Origin: Mycobacterium sp.
GTDB lineage: Bacteria; Actinomycetota; Actinomycetes; Mycobacteriales; Mycobacteriaceae
DNA: 46,260 nt
Assembly (NCBI GenBank): GCA_023264765.1
Contig: JAHFVC010000006.1
Location: 1-46,260, forward strand
Reading direction: 5' to 3'
Below are positions 18,811-27,360 of this stretch, piece by piece. The notes below the pieces were generated by a model. The model was given only the letters and a program-made list of their open reading frames with translations. It was not told where the DNA came from and ran no database searches. How positions within the stretch are numbered: position 1 is the stretch's first letter; each line of letters opens with the position of its first letter. A program made the translations under genes and the position numbers.

Positions 18811-20943
18811 GTGACCGAATCCGGAACGGCACCAAGCGATGATCCGGCTGGGCCGAAGATATCTCGCCGGAGTTCCGGTGCCGTCGTTCATCGGCGCCTG
18901 GACCTCCAGGGAATGCGCGCGGTGGCGGTGCTATCGGTTTTCGCGGACCACCTATTCGGTTGGCCCTCAGGTGGATTCGTTGGTGTTGATGTGTTCTTCG
19001 TCCTCAGTGGCTTCTTTATAACCGGACTGCTGGTGAGGGAGAGGACCACACACCGGACGCTGTCCTTCGAACGCTTCTACGTTCGACGAGTAAAGCGGAT
19101 CCTCCCGTCCGCCTTGCTCGTGCTCACGGTGACCGCCATTGCTTCCTGGCTGCTGCTTACTGCCAGTCGGGCGAAAGAGACACTCGTAGATGCTCTCTAC
19201 GCAGCGCTGTTCGCCGCGAATATTCGATTTGAGGTCGTTGGCGCAGACTATTTTCAACAGGACCAGCCACCGTCCCCGGTGCAGCATTACTGGTCGTTGT
19301 CTATCGAGGAACAGTTCTATTTTGTGTGGCCGGCGGTCCTCGTAGCACTCTTCGCCCTTACCCGTCGACTTCGTCGGCGTGGGAAGAAGTCGGCGCGCCA
19401 ATGGACGCTGTTCTGCGCAATGGCGCTGGTAGTCGCCGTGTCGTTCGGATGGTCGCTGTTCCTATCGGCGAGCGACCCGAATGCCGCGTACTTCTCGACT
19501 TTCACACGGGTGTGGGAACTGGGAGTGGGCGCACTCGTGGCGATCGCTGGATCGTGGCTCGTCCGCATTCCGACCGTGATCCGTCCATGGCTGGCGTATC
19601 TCGGTGTAGCCGGGGTCATCATATCTCTGCTCGTCATCGATTCTACTGTCCAGTTTCCAGCACCATGGGCGGCACTTCCGGTCCTGTCGACGGCGCTCGT
19701 CGTCGCGTCGTTCCACGGCGCAGAGGTGCGCGGGATGTTTCCTTTGACGAACCCGGTGGCTCGGTACGTCGGAGATATCAGCTACACCCTCTACCTGTGG
19801 CACTGGCCGGTGATCATTCTGATGCTGGCCGTACTCCCGAGAGGCCCGTTGTTCTACTGCGTCGCAATCGTTCTGGCGAGTGGACTGACGGTCATCACGT
19901 ACCAGTTTTACGAGAATCCGATCCGGAAATCGAGGTGGCTGCTTGCCACCTCGGAATCACCGCGGCGGCAAAGGATACCGACGCTTCCTCCATCGGGGTG
20001 GGCATATGTCGGCGCGTTGATGGCAGCGGCGATCGTGTTGACGATCCTGGGCATCAGATTCGAGGACAAGCTAGCTGAGGCGCCACGGGACGACGATCAC
20101 GTTGTTGCCGATCTTTCTGCACCCGCGCCAGATCCGTGCTTTGGTGCTCCCGCGATGCTGACTCCGGGTTGCGTCATGCGAGACCCAGGCATTCCACTGC
20201 AGCCGAGTATCGAGAAGTTTGCCGATGACGACGACAAACAGATCCGAAGCAAATGCTGGCGCAACAAGGGTGAGCCAGTGAAGCCCTGCACAATCGGCTA
20301 CATGGGCGCCGACTCCACTCGCATTGCGTTTGTGGGCGACTCACATGCTGCAGCATTGCTCCCAGCTCTGCGCCCGTACTTGGTGGCCAACAAGTGGCAG
20401 CTCACCACGTACATCGGATTCGGGTGCCAGTGGCGCAACCCGCCGCCGGAGAATGGCTGCCCCGCTGAGGAAATTGCTTCGGCACTCCTCGCACGGCCGT
20501 TCGATCTAGTTGTCACTACTTCACTACGCAAGTGGGGTGGCGAGCCTGCCGAATTCGAACGGGCATGGGCGCCTGTCGCCGCCGCGGGAACTCGCCTCGC
20601 TGTCATCGCAGACAATCCCGCGGTTGGCGCGGACTCCATCGAGTGCTTGACGCGGGTCAGTCTCAATGAGGATCGAACGGGCGGCTGTGGCACACCGAAG
20701 TCGGAAGCTCTTGCGTTGCGTGATCCGTTGATCGCAGCGGTTCCCAGCATCCCAGGGGCCACGCTCATCGATCTCAGCCGGTACTACTGCACGACTGATC
20801 GGTGTCCCATGGTCATCGGGAACGTCATCGTCTATCGAGATTCCGGCGGCCACCTCACGGCGACATTTGCCAAGACACTGGCGCCCGCCGTACTGGAGGG
20901 AATACGCGGCGCGTTAGGCCCGACGGGCCCGGCCCCTCGGTAG
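18811..20943 (+). CDS. Acyltransferase-3 membrane protein with C-terminal SGNH domain (OafA/OatA-like)
   Basis: Protein of 710 residues. Residues about 28-375 are an acyltransferase-3 domain with about 10 transmembrane helices (LDLQGMRAVAVLSVFADH with the putative catalytic His; FFVLSGFFITGLL; SLSIEEQFYFVWP). After one more helix (about 395-415) there is an extracytoplasmic SGNH hydrolase-like domain with FVGDSHAA (S511) and a late DSGGHLT (D677, H681). The canonical spacing is DxxH; here one extra residue separates D and H. Such fusions carry acyl groups across the membrane and place them on extracellular glycans. The gene has its own leaderless-type promoter and is convergent with an SGNH lipoprotein gene. 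Confidence 0.88.
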   Translation: MTESGTAPSDDPAGPKISRRSSGAVVHRRLDLQGMRAVAVLSVFADHLFGWPSGGFVGVDVFFVLSGFFITGLLVRERTTHRTLSFERFYVRRVKRILPSALLVLTVTAIASWLLLTASRAKETLVDALYAALFAANIRFEVVGADYFQQDQPPSPVQHYWSLSIEEQFYFVWPAVLVALFALTRRLRRRGKKSARQWTLFCAMALVVAVSFGWSLFLSASDPNAAYFSTFTRVWELGVGALVAIAGSWLVRIPTVIRPWLAYLGVAGVIISLLVIDSTVQFPAPWAALPVLSTALVVASFHGAEVRGMFPLTNPVARYVGDISYTLYLWHWPVIILMLAVLPRGPLFYCVAIVLASGLTVITYQFYENPIRKSRWLLATSESPRRQRIPTLPPSGWAYVGALMAAAIVLTILGIRFEDKLAEAPRDDDHVVADLSAPAPDPCFGAPAMLTPGCVMRDPGIPLQPSIEKFADDDDKQIRSKCWRNKGEPVKPCTIGYMGADSTRIAFVGDSHAAALLPALRPYLVANKWQLTTYIGFGCQWRNPPPENGCPAEEIASALLARPFDLVVTTSLRKWGGEPAEFERAWAPVAAAGTRLAVIADNPAVGADSIECLTRVSLNEDRTGGCGTPKSEALALRDPLIAAVPSIPGATLIDLSRYYCTTDRCPMVIGNVIVYRDSGGHLTATFAKTLAPAVLEGIRGALGPTGPAPR

Positions 20944-21034
20944 CCCCGTAACCGTGGCCGCTGGCCAGCCCGATCAATGACTGTGAATCGCAACAGGTGC
21001 GAAAAGTTGAGGTATCAAACGGTCCGAACGCCAG

Positions 21035-21775
21035 CTACGGTGCAGGCGTGTCGGTGAGTTCCTGTTCGATGATCGGCTTGAGCTTCGCCGCGATGTATTC
21101 ATGGCCTGCGTCCGTCGGATGAACACCGTCCTTTCCGATCAGTTCAGGATTATCGACGAACCAGCGATCTTCGAGGGGGTCGATGAATTTTGCACCCAAC
21201 GACGCTGCCCGATCGCGAAGAATATCGCGAGATCGCCGAATGTAGTCGGGTGGGTCGGCATTCGCCCATGAAGGGCCGACGACAATGAAGCGCGCCATCG
21301 GAGCGGCTTCCTCGGCGTTGCGCAGCGTGTCGCAGGTAGCGTGCGCTAGCTCTCCAGGTGTTGCCTTCGAGTCATTTATCGACCCAAAGAACACGACGAG
21401 TCGGTCTTCTTTCTTCACCCTTTTCGCGATCTTGTCGAAGAACACGCCACCACCATGTCCGATATTGACGTAGCCGGATGCTCCCTCGGCGCCCACATCG
21501 GTCACGAGATTCATTCCTTGGGCATTTAGCTGTGTGGTGATGAGCCTCGGCCAGCCCTTGTCGCCCCTGCCGCCTTGCGGGCTTCCACTGGTGAAGGAGT
21601 CACCGATGACGGCCATCCGCAACGAGGTTGTCCCAGATGTCCCCGGCTGCGCTGTCGATCGCATAGCTGGCATACAGGTATACGGCTGATAGTCCGCTGC
21701 GGTTCTCGGAGTCGTCGCGCTGCACGCAGTCAGCCCTGTCAGAATCACCGCAGTCAGTGACGCATACCAACGCAT
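21035..21775 (-). CDS. SGNH/GDSL-hydrolase lipoprotein
   Basis: Protein of 246 residues with a lipoprotein signal (lipobox LTAC, C18) and an SGNH domain: GDSFTSG (S60), FGSIND with the block-III Asn, and DGVH (D216, H219). It is exported and lipid-anchored, so it probably removes or transfers O-acyl groups on extracellular glycan. ATG 21775 gives a clean lipoprotein signal; an upstream in-frame ATG at 21811 would add 12 residues before it. No ribosome-binding site precedes 21775, consistent with a leaderless mRNA. It is a clear paralogue of the protein at 24419-25120, sharing a GGRG segment after the nucleophile. Confidence 0.85.
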   Translation of the reverse strand: MRWYASLTAVILTGLTACSATTPRTAADYQPYTCMPAMRSTAQPGTSGTTSLRMAVIGDSFTSGSPQGGRGDKGWPRLITTQLNAQGMNLVTDVGAEGASGYVNIGHGGGVFFDKIAKRVKKEDRLVVFFGSINDSKATPGELAHATCDTLRNAEEAAPMARFIVVGPSWANADPPDYIRRSRDILRDRAASLGAKFIDPLEDRWFVDNPELIGKDGVHPTDAGHEYIAAKLKPIIEQELTDTPAP

Positions 21776-21781
21776 GAAGCA

Positions 21782-21787
21782 AGCGTA
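21782..21787 (-). promoter_or_regulatory. -10 element of a probably leaderless promoter
   Basis: On the minus strand TACGCT (TANNNT) ends 6 nt before the ATG at 21775, with no Shine-Dalgarno sequence between them. Transcription starting 7 nt after the -10 would begin at the A of the start codon. Confidence 0.5.
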
Positions 21788-21886
21788 GGGGACGACGCCG
21801 GTCGGGGGCACCCAGAGGGACAGAGCTTTGCCTATGAAATCGCGGGTAATTTCAGTTCAGGCCGCAGCGATTGTGCTGCAAAGAGA

Positions 21887-23710
21887 TCAGCGGCCGCTCT
21901 GTTGTGCGCGAGCCAGTGCAGTGCTTTCGACCTCGGCCCAGATTGGATCTTCGAAGATGCGGTGACCGACATACCGTGCGCCAGCGCGCGTCAAATGTAC
22001 GCGGTCCTCAGAAAGGATCAATCCGTGTTCGTCGAAGATGGGCATCGTGTGCCCATCTGAGGTCAGGCGATCCAACTGCGAAACGTAGAGGTTCGTAGGA
22101 CTGAGGCTGCGAGCGTACGCATCCGCGTCCAACACGTTCTGGGTCACCTGTACCCGCGCTGTGGAACGCTGATCGAGCGGTACTCGCGATACTGGGTTGA
22201 TGTTCACCCCGAAGTCGCGGGGACCCAAGAAGACCAGTTTCCCCTTTAGTTCTTGCCGCTCGGACAAGGCGTGCCCGTCGCAAATCGGGCCCTTTATCCG
22301 GTGCAAATACACGTCCACGACCAGCGTGGCGTCTGCGACAAGGCCTTTGTAGGTATCGTTTGCTTGATCGAGGTCACAGAGGCTGAAGTCATCCCGATAC
22401 ACGATCGCGTACTCGGAGAACTTATTGTCTGCCTGCATCGCATTGATGAAGTCGCGGCCCTGGCTATTACCCAGAATCAACAGATTCTTCTTGGAGTTCG
22501 AGGGGAAGGTGTTCGTCTTGTACCTGAAGTTTGCGTCGTTATAGCTTTTGTAGGTACCTGGAGCTTCGGCTCCTGCTGGTAGTGGTAAACGTGAAGGAAT
22601 GCCGCCGAGTTTGTATATCGCCCCACCGCTTGCCACAAGTACCGCTGCAACTGGAACAAGAATTACCGCAACCGTTCGGAAAGACATCTTCTTTCGGTTT
22701 CGGAATGGTACTTCGACGTAGCGCCATGACAGCCAAGACAAAGCAAGCGTGACGGGAATGAGGGCCGCGTACTCCCATACCACGGGCTGGCTCGGACTGA
22801 TGACCCTCAAATAGGCGAACAGCGGTTGATGCCAAAGGTAGGCGCTATAGCTGATCAGGCCGATCCACCGCATGGGCCAGAGTGTCAGGATGGTGTGGGC
22901 AATGCCGTTCCGGCAGAACACGAGCACAAGTGCCGTCCCTACTACAGGGATCAATACGATGGCAGAGGGCGTGGCGGTTTCGGACGGTACGAGCACGACG
23001 GACGCGACGGTCGCAAAAAGCCCCAGTAGCGCCAACCTGCGCGACGAGGGAACTTCGGGCCTACTTCGCGCGTATATGGCCGCCAGACCGCCGATCCCCA
23101 ACTCCCATGCGCGTGTAGGCAGCAGGTAGAAATTGGCTGCAGGATAGCGCGGTAGCGCCCAAAGGCAGGCGATGAAGCTGATAACGCAAATCAACCCAAT
23201 CGCCCACGCCGGATGACGTTTGGAATAGCGATACGCCAGTAGCATTACAAATGGAGCAAAGAGATAATACTGCTCCTCCACCCCTAAGCTCCAGGTATGG
23301 AGCAGCGGTTTGAAGGCTGACTCCATTTCCCAGTAGCTTGTGGTGACGGTCAGCAGTATGTTGTTGGCCGAAAGTGTCGTGGCTACGACACTTTCGGCCA
23401 AGTTCTCGTAGGCATCCGCACTCATGAAGAACCAACCCGGAATCAGACACAGGCCTGTCACGAGAAATACCGCTGGAAGAATTCTTCGTATACGTCGCTC
23501 GTAGAAATCGCGGATCGAGAAGTTTCCGCGATCCAGGTTGTCGAGAATTAGCCCCGAGATCAGGAAACCGCTAATGACGAAGAAGATATCGACCCCGAGA
23601 AAGCCGCCGGGGAAACCGGGGATCTCGCCGTGGCACAAAATAACGGACATGACCGCAATCGCGCGCAGCCCATCGATCTCTGGTCTGTACGTCGCGATCT
23701 TGCTAGCCAT
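21887..23710 (-). CDS. Acyltransferase-3 membrane protein with C-terminal SGNH-like domain
   Basis: Protein of 607 residues: an OafA-type acyltransferase-3 domain (about 1-355: YRPEIDGLRAIAVMSVILCH; FFVISGFLISGLI; SLGVEEQYYLFAPF) followed by a periplasmic SGNH-like domain. The nucleophile motif reads LGNSQGRD (N415, S416) instead of the usual GDS, while the C-terminal DRVH (D569, H572) is standard. ATG 23710 has GAAAGG 6 nt upstream; an in-frame ATG at 23779 would add 23 residues before the conserved start. It probably O-acylates the local polysaccharide during or after export. It is distinct from the 18811 protein in length and loop sequence, so the two are not recent duplicates. Confidence 0.88.
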   Translation of the reverse strand: MASKIATYRPEIDGLRAIAVMSVILCHGEIPGFPGGFLGVDIFFVISGFLISGLILDNLDRGNFSIRDFYERRIRRILPAVFLVTGLCLIPGWFFMSADAYENLAESVVATTLSANNILLTVTTSYWEMESAFKPLLHTWSLGVEEQYYLFAPFVMLLAYRYSKRHPAWAIGLICVISFIACLWALPRYPAANFYLLPTRAWELGIGGLAAIYARSRPEVPSSRRLALLGLFATVASVVLVPSETATPSAIVLIPVVGTALVLVFCRNGIAHTILTLWPMRWIGLISYSAYLWHQPLFAYLRVISPSQPVVWEYAALIPVTLALSWLSWRYVEVPFRNRKKMSFRTVAVILVPVAAVLVASGGAIYKLGGIPSRLPLPAGAEAPGTYKSYNDANFRYKTNTFPSNSKKNLLILGNSQGRDFINAMQADNKFSEYAIVYRDDFSLCDLDQANDTYKGLVADATLVVDVYLHRIKGPICDGHALSERQELKGKLVFLGPRDFGVNINPVSRVPLDQRSTARVQVTQNVLDADAYARSLSPTNLYVSQLDRLTSDGHTMPIFDEHGLILSEDRVHLTRAGARYVGHRIFEDPIWAEVESTALARAQQSGR

Positions 23711-24418
23711 CAGAAACCTTTCGCAACCCAGGGGAGTCGCGCAGCGTAGGATATGGCCGCCGCCATGGCCCGTTCTCATGCTGGCGTCGCAGACGCGTGA
23801 GTGAATTTGTATTCATTGCCAGGCACCATGCTGTTACCGACGGCGCCGCGATGTCTTCGACTGCTGTTGGGCAGTGCCGATGATTGCGCCGGCGTCGCGC
23901 GAAGTCACACGCGGATCGGACGACGTCTACAGCCTTCCGGATTATCAGGAAAAGATGTCCTATTCGCCCGTGGTGTCGCGGAGAGGGATGTGGGTGATTC
24001 TGTACGGTTCCGGCTTCGCGATAGAAGGCCGGCCGTATAGGAATCGCACGGGGCCGATAATACGATAGATCCCCCATACTTCGCGCATGAACGTCGCAGC
24101 AGTTCGGTCATGAGTGGACCGGCTCCACGTCCCGCAGCCTGATCGGAACTCGGTTGCCGATCGCGAATCGAGCACGGTCCCGATAATCTAGCATCACATC
24201 GGACTACATTCTGAGGCAACGGAATTGGAGACCAACTGCGAGGTGGGATGGGATCGCGTCATTTGCCTCGAAACCTTAGATCCTGGCTGCGGCACGATGA
24301 GTGTTCGCGAAGAACGTCGAAGTCGATTGATTCTGTTCGTCCAGGCGGCAACCTCTTGCACTCCAGCCGCAAATTCCATGTAGGTTGCATTCATCATTCG
24401 AAACTGAGGGGACAGGCT
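23711..24418. promoter_or_regulatory. Long divergent intergenic region
   Basis: 708 bases between divergent acyltransferase and SGNH genes with no supported gene; the short open frames overlap each other on both strands and show no domain. A possible plus-strand promoter, TTGCAC (24356-24361) and TAGGTT (24381-24386) at 19-nt spacing, would serve the SGNH gene at 24419. Base composition is lower than in the TPP locus. Confidence 0.4.
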
Positions 24419-25120
24419 GTGCGCCAGGCGCTCCCACTGTGCGTAGTTGCAATGATTCTCACAGGCTGTGTGCAGAAGCCGCCCGAGTACATCGCACGAT
24501 GTCCGCCGCCGCCCGTGGTGATGTCGCGCACGGGCACACCCGTCGCCGTTCTCGGCGACTCATACACGACGGGTTCGGGTATGGGAGGTCGCGGTTCGCA
24601 TAGTTGGCCTGTGCTGGCAGTAGATCAATTGCACCGTCAAGGAATCGCGATTGATCTGGCAATCGGAGCTGTGGGGGCAACGGGTTACGTGAAGGCGAAT
24701 TCAAAGGGGACTGTATTCGCTGACCAGATCGAGAGGTCGGTTGCGACCAACGACCACCTCGTGGTGCTTTTTGGATCCATCAATGACCGCGGAGTACCCG
24801 TCGAACAACTGTCTAGTGCTGTCCAGTGCGTATTGGCGAACACGAAATCCGCTGCGCCGGAGGCCAAGCTATTAGTCATTGGGCCTCCGTGGGCGACCGG
24901 CGATCCACCTGCCAACATCTTGGGAGTGCGGGACGTAGTCCGGTCGCAGGCTGTTGCGGCGGGCGCGACCTTTGTTGACCCGATCGCGGAAGCTTGGTTT
25001 GCCGATCATCCCGAACTGATCGGCTCGGACCATGTGCATCCCAACGATGCGGGCCACCAATATCTGGCCGATAAGATCGCCCCATTGATAGCGCTGCAGC
25101 TGGTACCGCCCAGCCCTTGA
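24419..25120 (+). CDS. SGNH/GDSL-hydrolase lipoprotein
   Basis: Protein of 233 residues with lipobox LTGC (C17) and an SGNH domain: GDSYTTG (S48), FGSIND and DHVH (D204, H207). GTG 24419 was chosen because GAGGGG lies 7 nt upstream and the protein then begins directly with a lipoprotein signal; an in-frame ATG at 24248 would add 57 basic residues before it. It is paralogous to 21035-21775. It is likely an anchored extracellular carbohydrate esterase or the acceptor-side partner of a membrane acyltransferase. It is convergent with the lyase gene 64 bp downstream. Confidence 0.85.
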   Translation: MRQALPLCVVAMILTGCVQKPPEYIARCPPPPVVMSRTGTPVAVLGDSYTTGSGMGGRGSHSWPVLAVDQLHRQGIAIDLAIGAVGATGYVKANSKGTVFADQIERSVATNDHLVVLFGSINDRGVPVEQLSSAVQCVLANTKSAAPEAKLLVIGPPWATGDPPANILGVRDVVRSQAVAAGATFVDPIAEAWFADHPELIGSDHVHPNDAGHQYLADKIAPLIALQLVPPSP

Positions 25121-25135
25121 AAGTTACTCTGCAAG

Positions 25136-25155
25136 AGGCCCATTGGGCGGGGCCT
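25136..25155. terminator. Possible bidirectional terminator hairpin
   Basis: AGGCCC (25136-25141), an 8-nt loop and GGGCCT (25150-25155) form a 6-bp GC-rich stem between two convergent genes. There is no U-tract on either strand, so it is a weak call based mainly on position. Confidence 0.35.
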
Positions 25156-25184
25156 TCCAGGCGGATTCTCCGATCTTCGATCTG

Positions 25185-26900
25185 TCAGCAAATTTCGACG
25201 ACGGTCGTCACGCCATTGTGACGAGGTTCGACGACGACAAGGGTTGCGGCCACCTTCCCCATGGGACCGGTCGGGAACGTCGACGATTCCTCCGTTCGAG
25301 ACACCCTGCCGCCGTCTGTCGTAAGTCGAACGACAATGTCGTCAGGGTGTGTGACCCGCAGTTCGGTCGGCGAAATGTGTTCTACGGTCCAGGGATCTGG
25401 GATGAGAAACGAAGTCGAGGGTCCGTTCACGACATCACCAGCCCATTGGTCGATGATGGACAGGCGACCGCTTTGCTCGACGGTCACGTGACGCGTGACG
25501 GTCACGCCCCACGGAGCGTAGCCGTCACACTCGCCGGTTACTGTCAACGCGTTGGGGATAGCTGTTTCGGCTTCTCGAAACCAGGCGGTGCCTCTTCTGC
25601 CCACCCGCCAAGTCCCGAAGAAGTCCGCCGGTTCGCATCCGGTGAGAGTCGGGCCGTTATGGGAAGCGGCCGAGCGTGTCCAGTGCCGTTCTTGCCCCGC
25701 GGAGGTTGAGGCTACGCCGGGATCGACGATGAAGCGTTGGCCGGCCAGGCTGACTTCGACAGATAGGAAGTCGGCGTGCCCGTGCCCGATCACGGCATCC
25801 GGGCCCATGGGGCCGGCATCCATGATGACGACCGTATTCGCCTGAGAGAGTCGAGCGTAGCCACCAACCGCCATGACTACGGATGGTGGTGTGTCCTGTG
25901 GTCTGAAGCCGATCGTTGATGGCGCAGGAGCCTCAGCTATTGCTGCATCGTTGAAAAGCGCGATCTCGCCGTCTGGATGTACGAGCGCGGCCAGCGCTGT
26001 TCGCATGCGCAGTTGCACATCCAAGAGTCGTGTGTGTTCGGGCACGTCGGTCGAGCTCATCGATCGGATGGAATCGGCGAGTATGAGCATGTTGAGGTGG
26101 TACGACGGCGATCGCTCTGCCCACACGCCGTCGCTCAGGACACTGCGCTCAAACGTTCCGACCAATGCAGCGAGCGATTTGCGGGCGGCATCAGCGTCTC
26201 GTTGAACCAACAATCCGAGAAGTAGACCTGCCTCGGTCGTGGCTGCATGGTTGTAGCCCAAGTACCGCTCGACCACCAACCTGAGCATCTCAGTGGCTCG
26301 CCAGATGTGGGCACCGATCGTGGCGAGGTCAGAGTTGTGGCCTGCCAAAGCCGAGTGGGCCAGTCCCAGGCCGGTTGTCAGTCCCAAGACGCGGGAAGCG
26401 ATCGCGATCGGCGACCACTGAAATAGTCGAAGCTGGGAGTTGTCCGCCGACAATTGTGCGTCGAGTGTGCGGACCAGCGATGCCGCCGTCGGTATACCTC
26501 GATCGGGGTCCTCCGCGATGAGCGGGATGGCGAAAAAGAAGAAGGCAAGGTCATGATGCCAGCGGCCGAACTGAGCCCCGGGAAGCGCCGCGCCATCCCA
26601 GCGCACGGCGGCGGGATGGCCAAAGGAGTGCGAGACGCCGTTCGATACGAACTCGCCATCGTGCAACTTGTGGCAATCATCTTTGAATTTGTCGCCATAG
26701 GCGCGAAACACCTTGGCAAACGCTGTCACCTCGGGCTGATTGAATGCCTGGATCCAGTCGAAATCAGCTGGCGGACAGGATTTTGCAGCTCGTGGAAGCA
26801 AAAGGCGGCTCGTCGCAGTCTGTTTGACTTTGCCAATCAGCAGTCTCGGCGGTAGGTGGCGAACGTATTGATAGAGGGCCGGTGCGGATGGAGCATTCAC
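25185..26900 (-). CDS. Heparinase II/III-family polysaccharide lyase
   Basis: Protein of 571 residues. The N-terminal half is an (alpha/alpha) toroid-like helical domain that includes YNHAATTEAG, a typical Asn-His site. The C-terminal half is the heparinase II/III beta-sandwich domain with GHGHADFLSVEV (H373, H375) and FIVDPG. The family cleaves uronic-acid-containing chains by beta-elimination (heparan sulphate, alginate and similar). GTG 26900 is preceded by GGGAGG at 5 nt; a longer in-frame start at 27068 lacks support. No signal peptide is evident, which is odd for a lyase of an exported glycan. Likely roles are trimming, release or turnover of the polymer made by this locus, which also encodes a hexuronate-forming dehydrogenase. 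Confidence 0.82.
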   Translation of the reverse strand: MNAPSAPALYQYVRHLPPRLLIGKVKQTATSRLLLPRAAKSCPPADFDWIQAFNQPEVTAFAKVFRAYGDKFKDDCHKLHDGEFVSNGVSHSFGHPAAVRWDGAALPGAQFGRWHHDLAFFFFAIPLIAEDPDRGIPTAASLVRTLDAQLSADNSQLRLFQWSPIAIASRVLGLTTGLGLAHSALAGHNSDLATIGAHIWRATEMLRLVVERYLGYNHAATTEAGLLLGLLVQRDADAARKSLAALVGTFERSVLSDGVWAERSPSYHLNMLILADSIRSMSSTDVPEHTRLLDVQLRMRTALAALVHPDGEIALFNDAAIAEAPAPSTIGFRPQDTPPSVVMAVGGYARLSQANTVVIMDAGPMGPDAVIGHGHADFLSVEVSLAGQRFIVDPGVASTSAGQERHWTRSAASHNGPTLTGCEPADFFGTWRVGRRGTAWFREAETAIPNALTVTGECDGYAPWGVTVTRHVTVEQSGRLSIIDQWAGDVVNGPSTSFLIPDPWTVEHISPTELRVTHPDDIVVRLTTDGGRVSRTEESSTFPTGPMGKVAATLVVVEPRHNGVTTVVEIC

Positions 26901-27360
26901 CGATGCCTCCCTGGATGTTGAGGAAATGAACGCACCGCGGTCCATCGAGTGCACACAAGTCATCTGGACACTTCGGTCCCGACCTCTCTTCGAACTGCGA
27001 ACGGACAGTAGCAGAGCGATTGGACAATCGCTGATCGCTGGCGAGGGCGACCATGTGGTCCTTCCCACGAGATTCTCGGCGATCGAAGACAGGCCTCACC
27101 GTCGACCGAGACTTCGCAATTTTGACCGGGTGGCGCACCTTGTCCACAAAGGTGCAAGGTTGTAGCGGGAAGTGCATCGTTAAGTCAGCGGATTCAGGGT
27201 GAAGTGGGCGATAGTGGACACCAGCCACAGGGCGCAGCACAAAACACAAAATTATCCTGGTTCAGGCGACGAGACAGCGGACGATCGGAGGTCGATGGAC
27301 GCCCGTTGGCATGGAACAATTTCAGGACAGGAGCGCGGTCACTCACGGAGGGCCGGCGGG
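26901..27360. promoter_or_regulatory. Divergent control region with two perfect inverted repeats
   Basis: 460 bases between the divergent lyase and polymerase genes, no supported gene. Two perfect 7-bp inverted repeats stand out: AGCGATT-GGAC-AATCGCT (27015-27032) and GCACCTT-GTCCACA-AAGGTGC (27135-27155). Both have the size and position of operators controlling lyase versus polymerase, though RNA hairpins cannot be excluded. GGAGGG (27347-27352) is the polymerase ribosome-binding site. Confidence 0.45.

Noticed and set aside
23711..24418. Several overlapping short frames on both strands
   Set aside because: None shows a domain or initiation signal; they are what chance gives in 700 bases of this composition.
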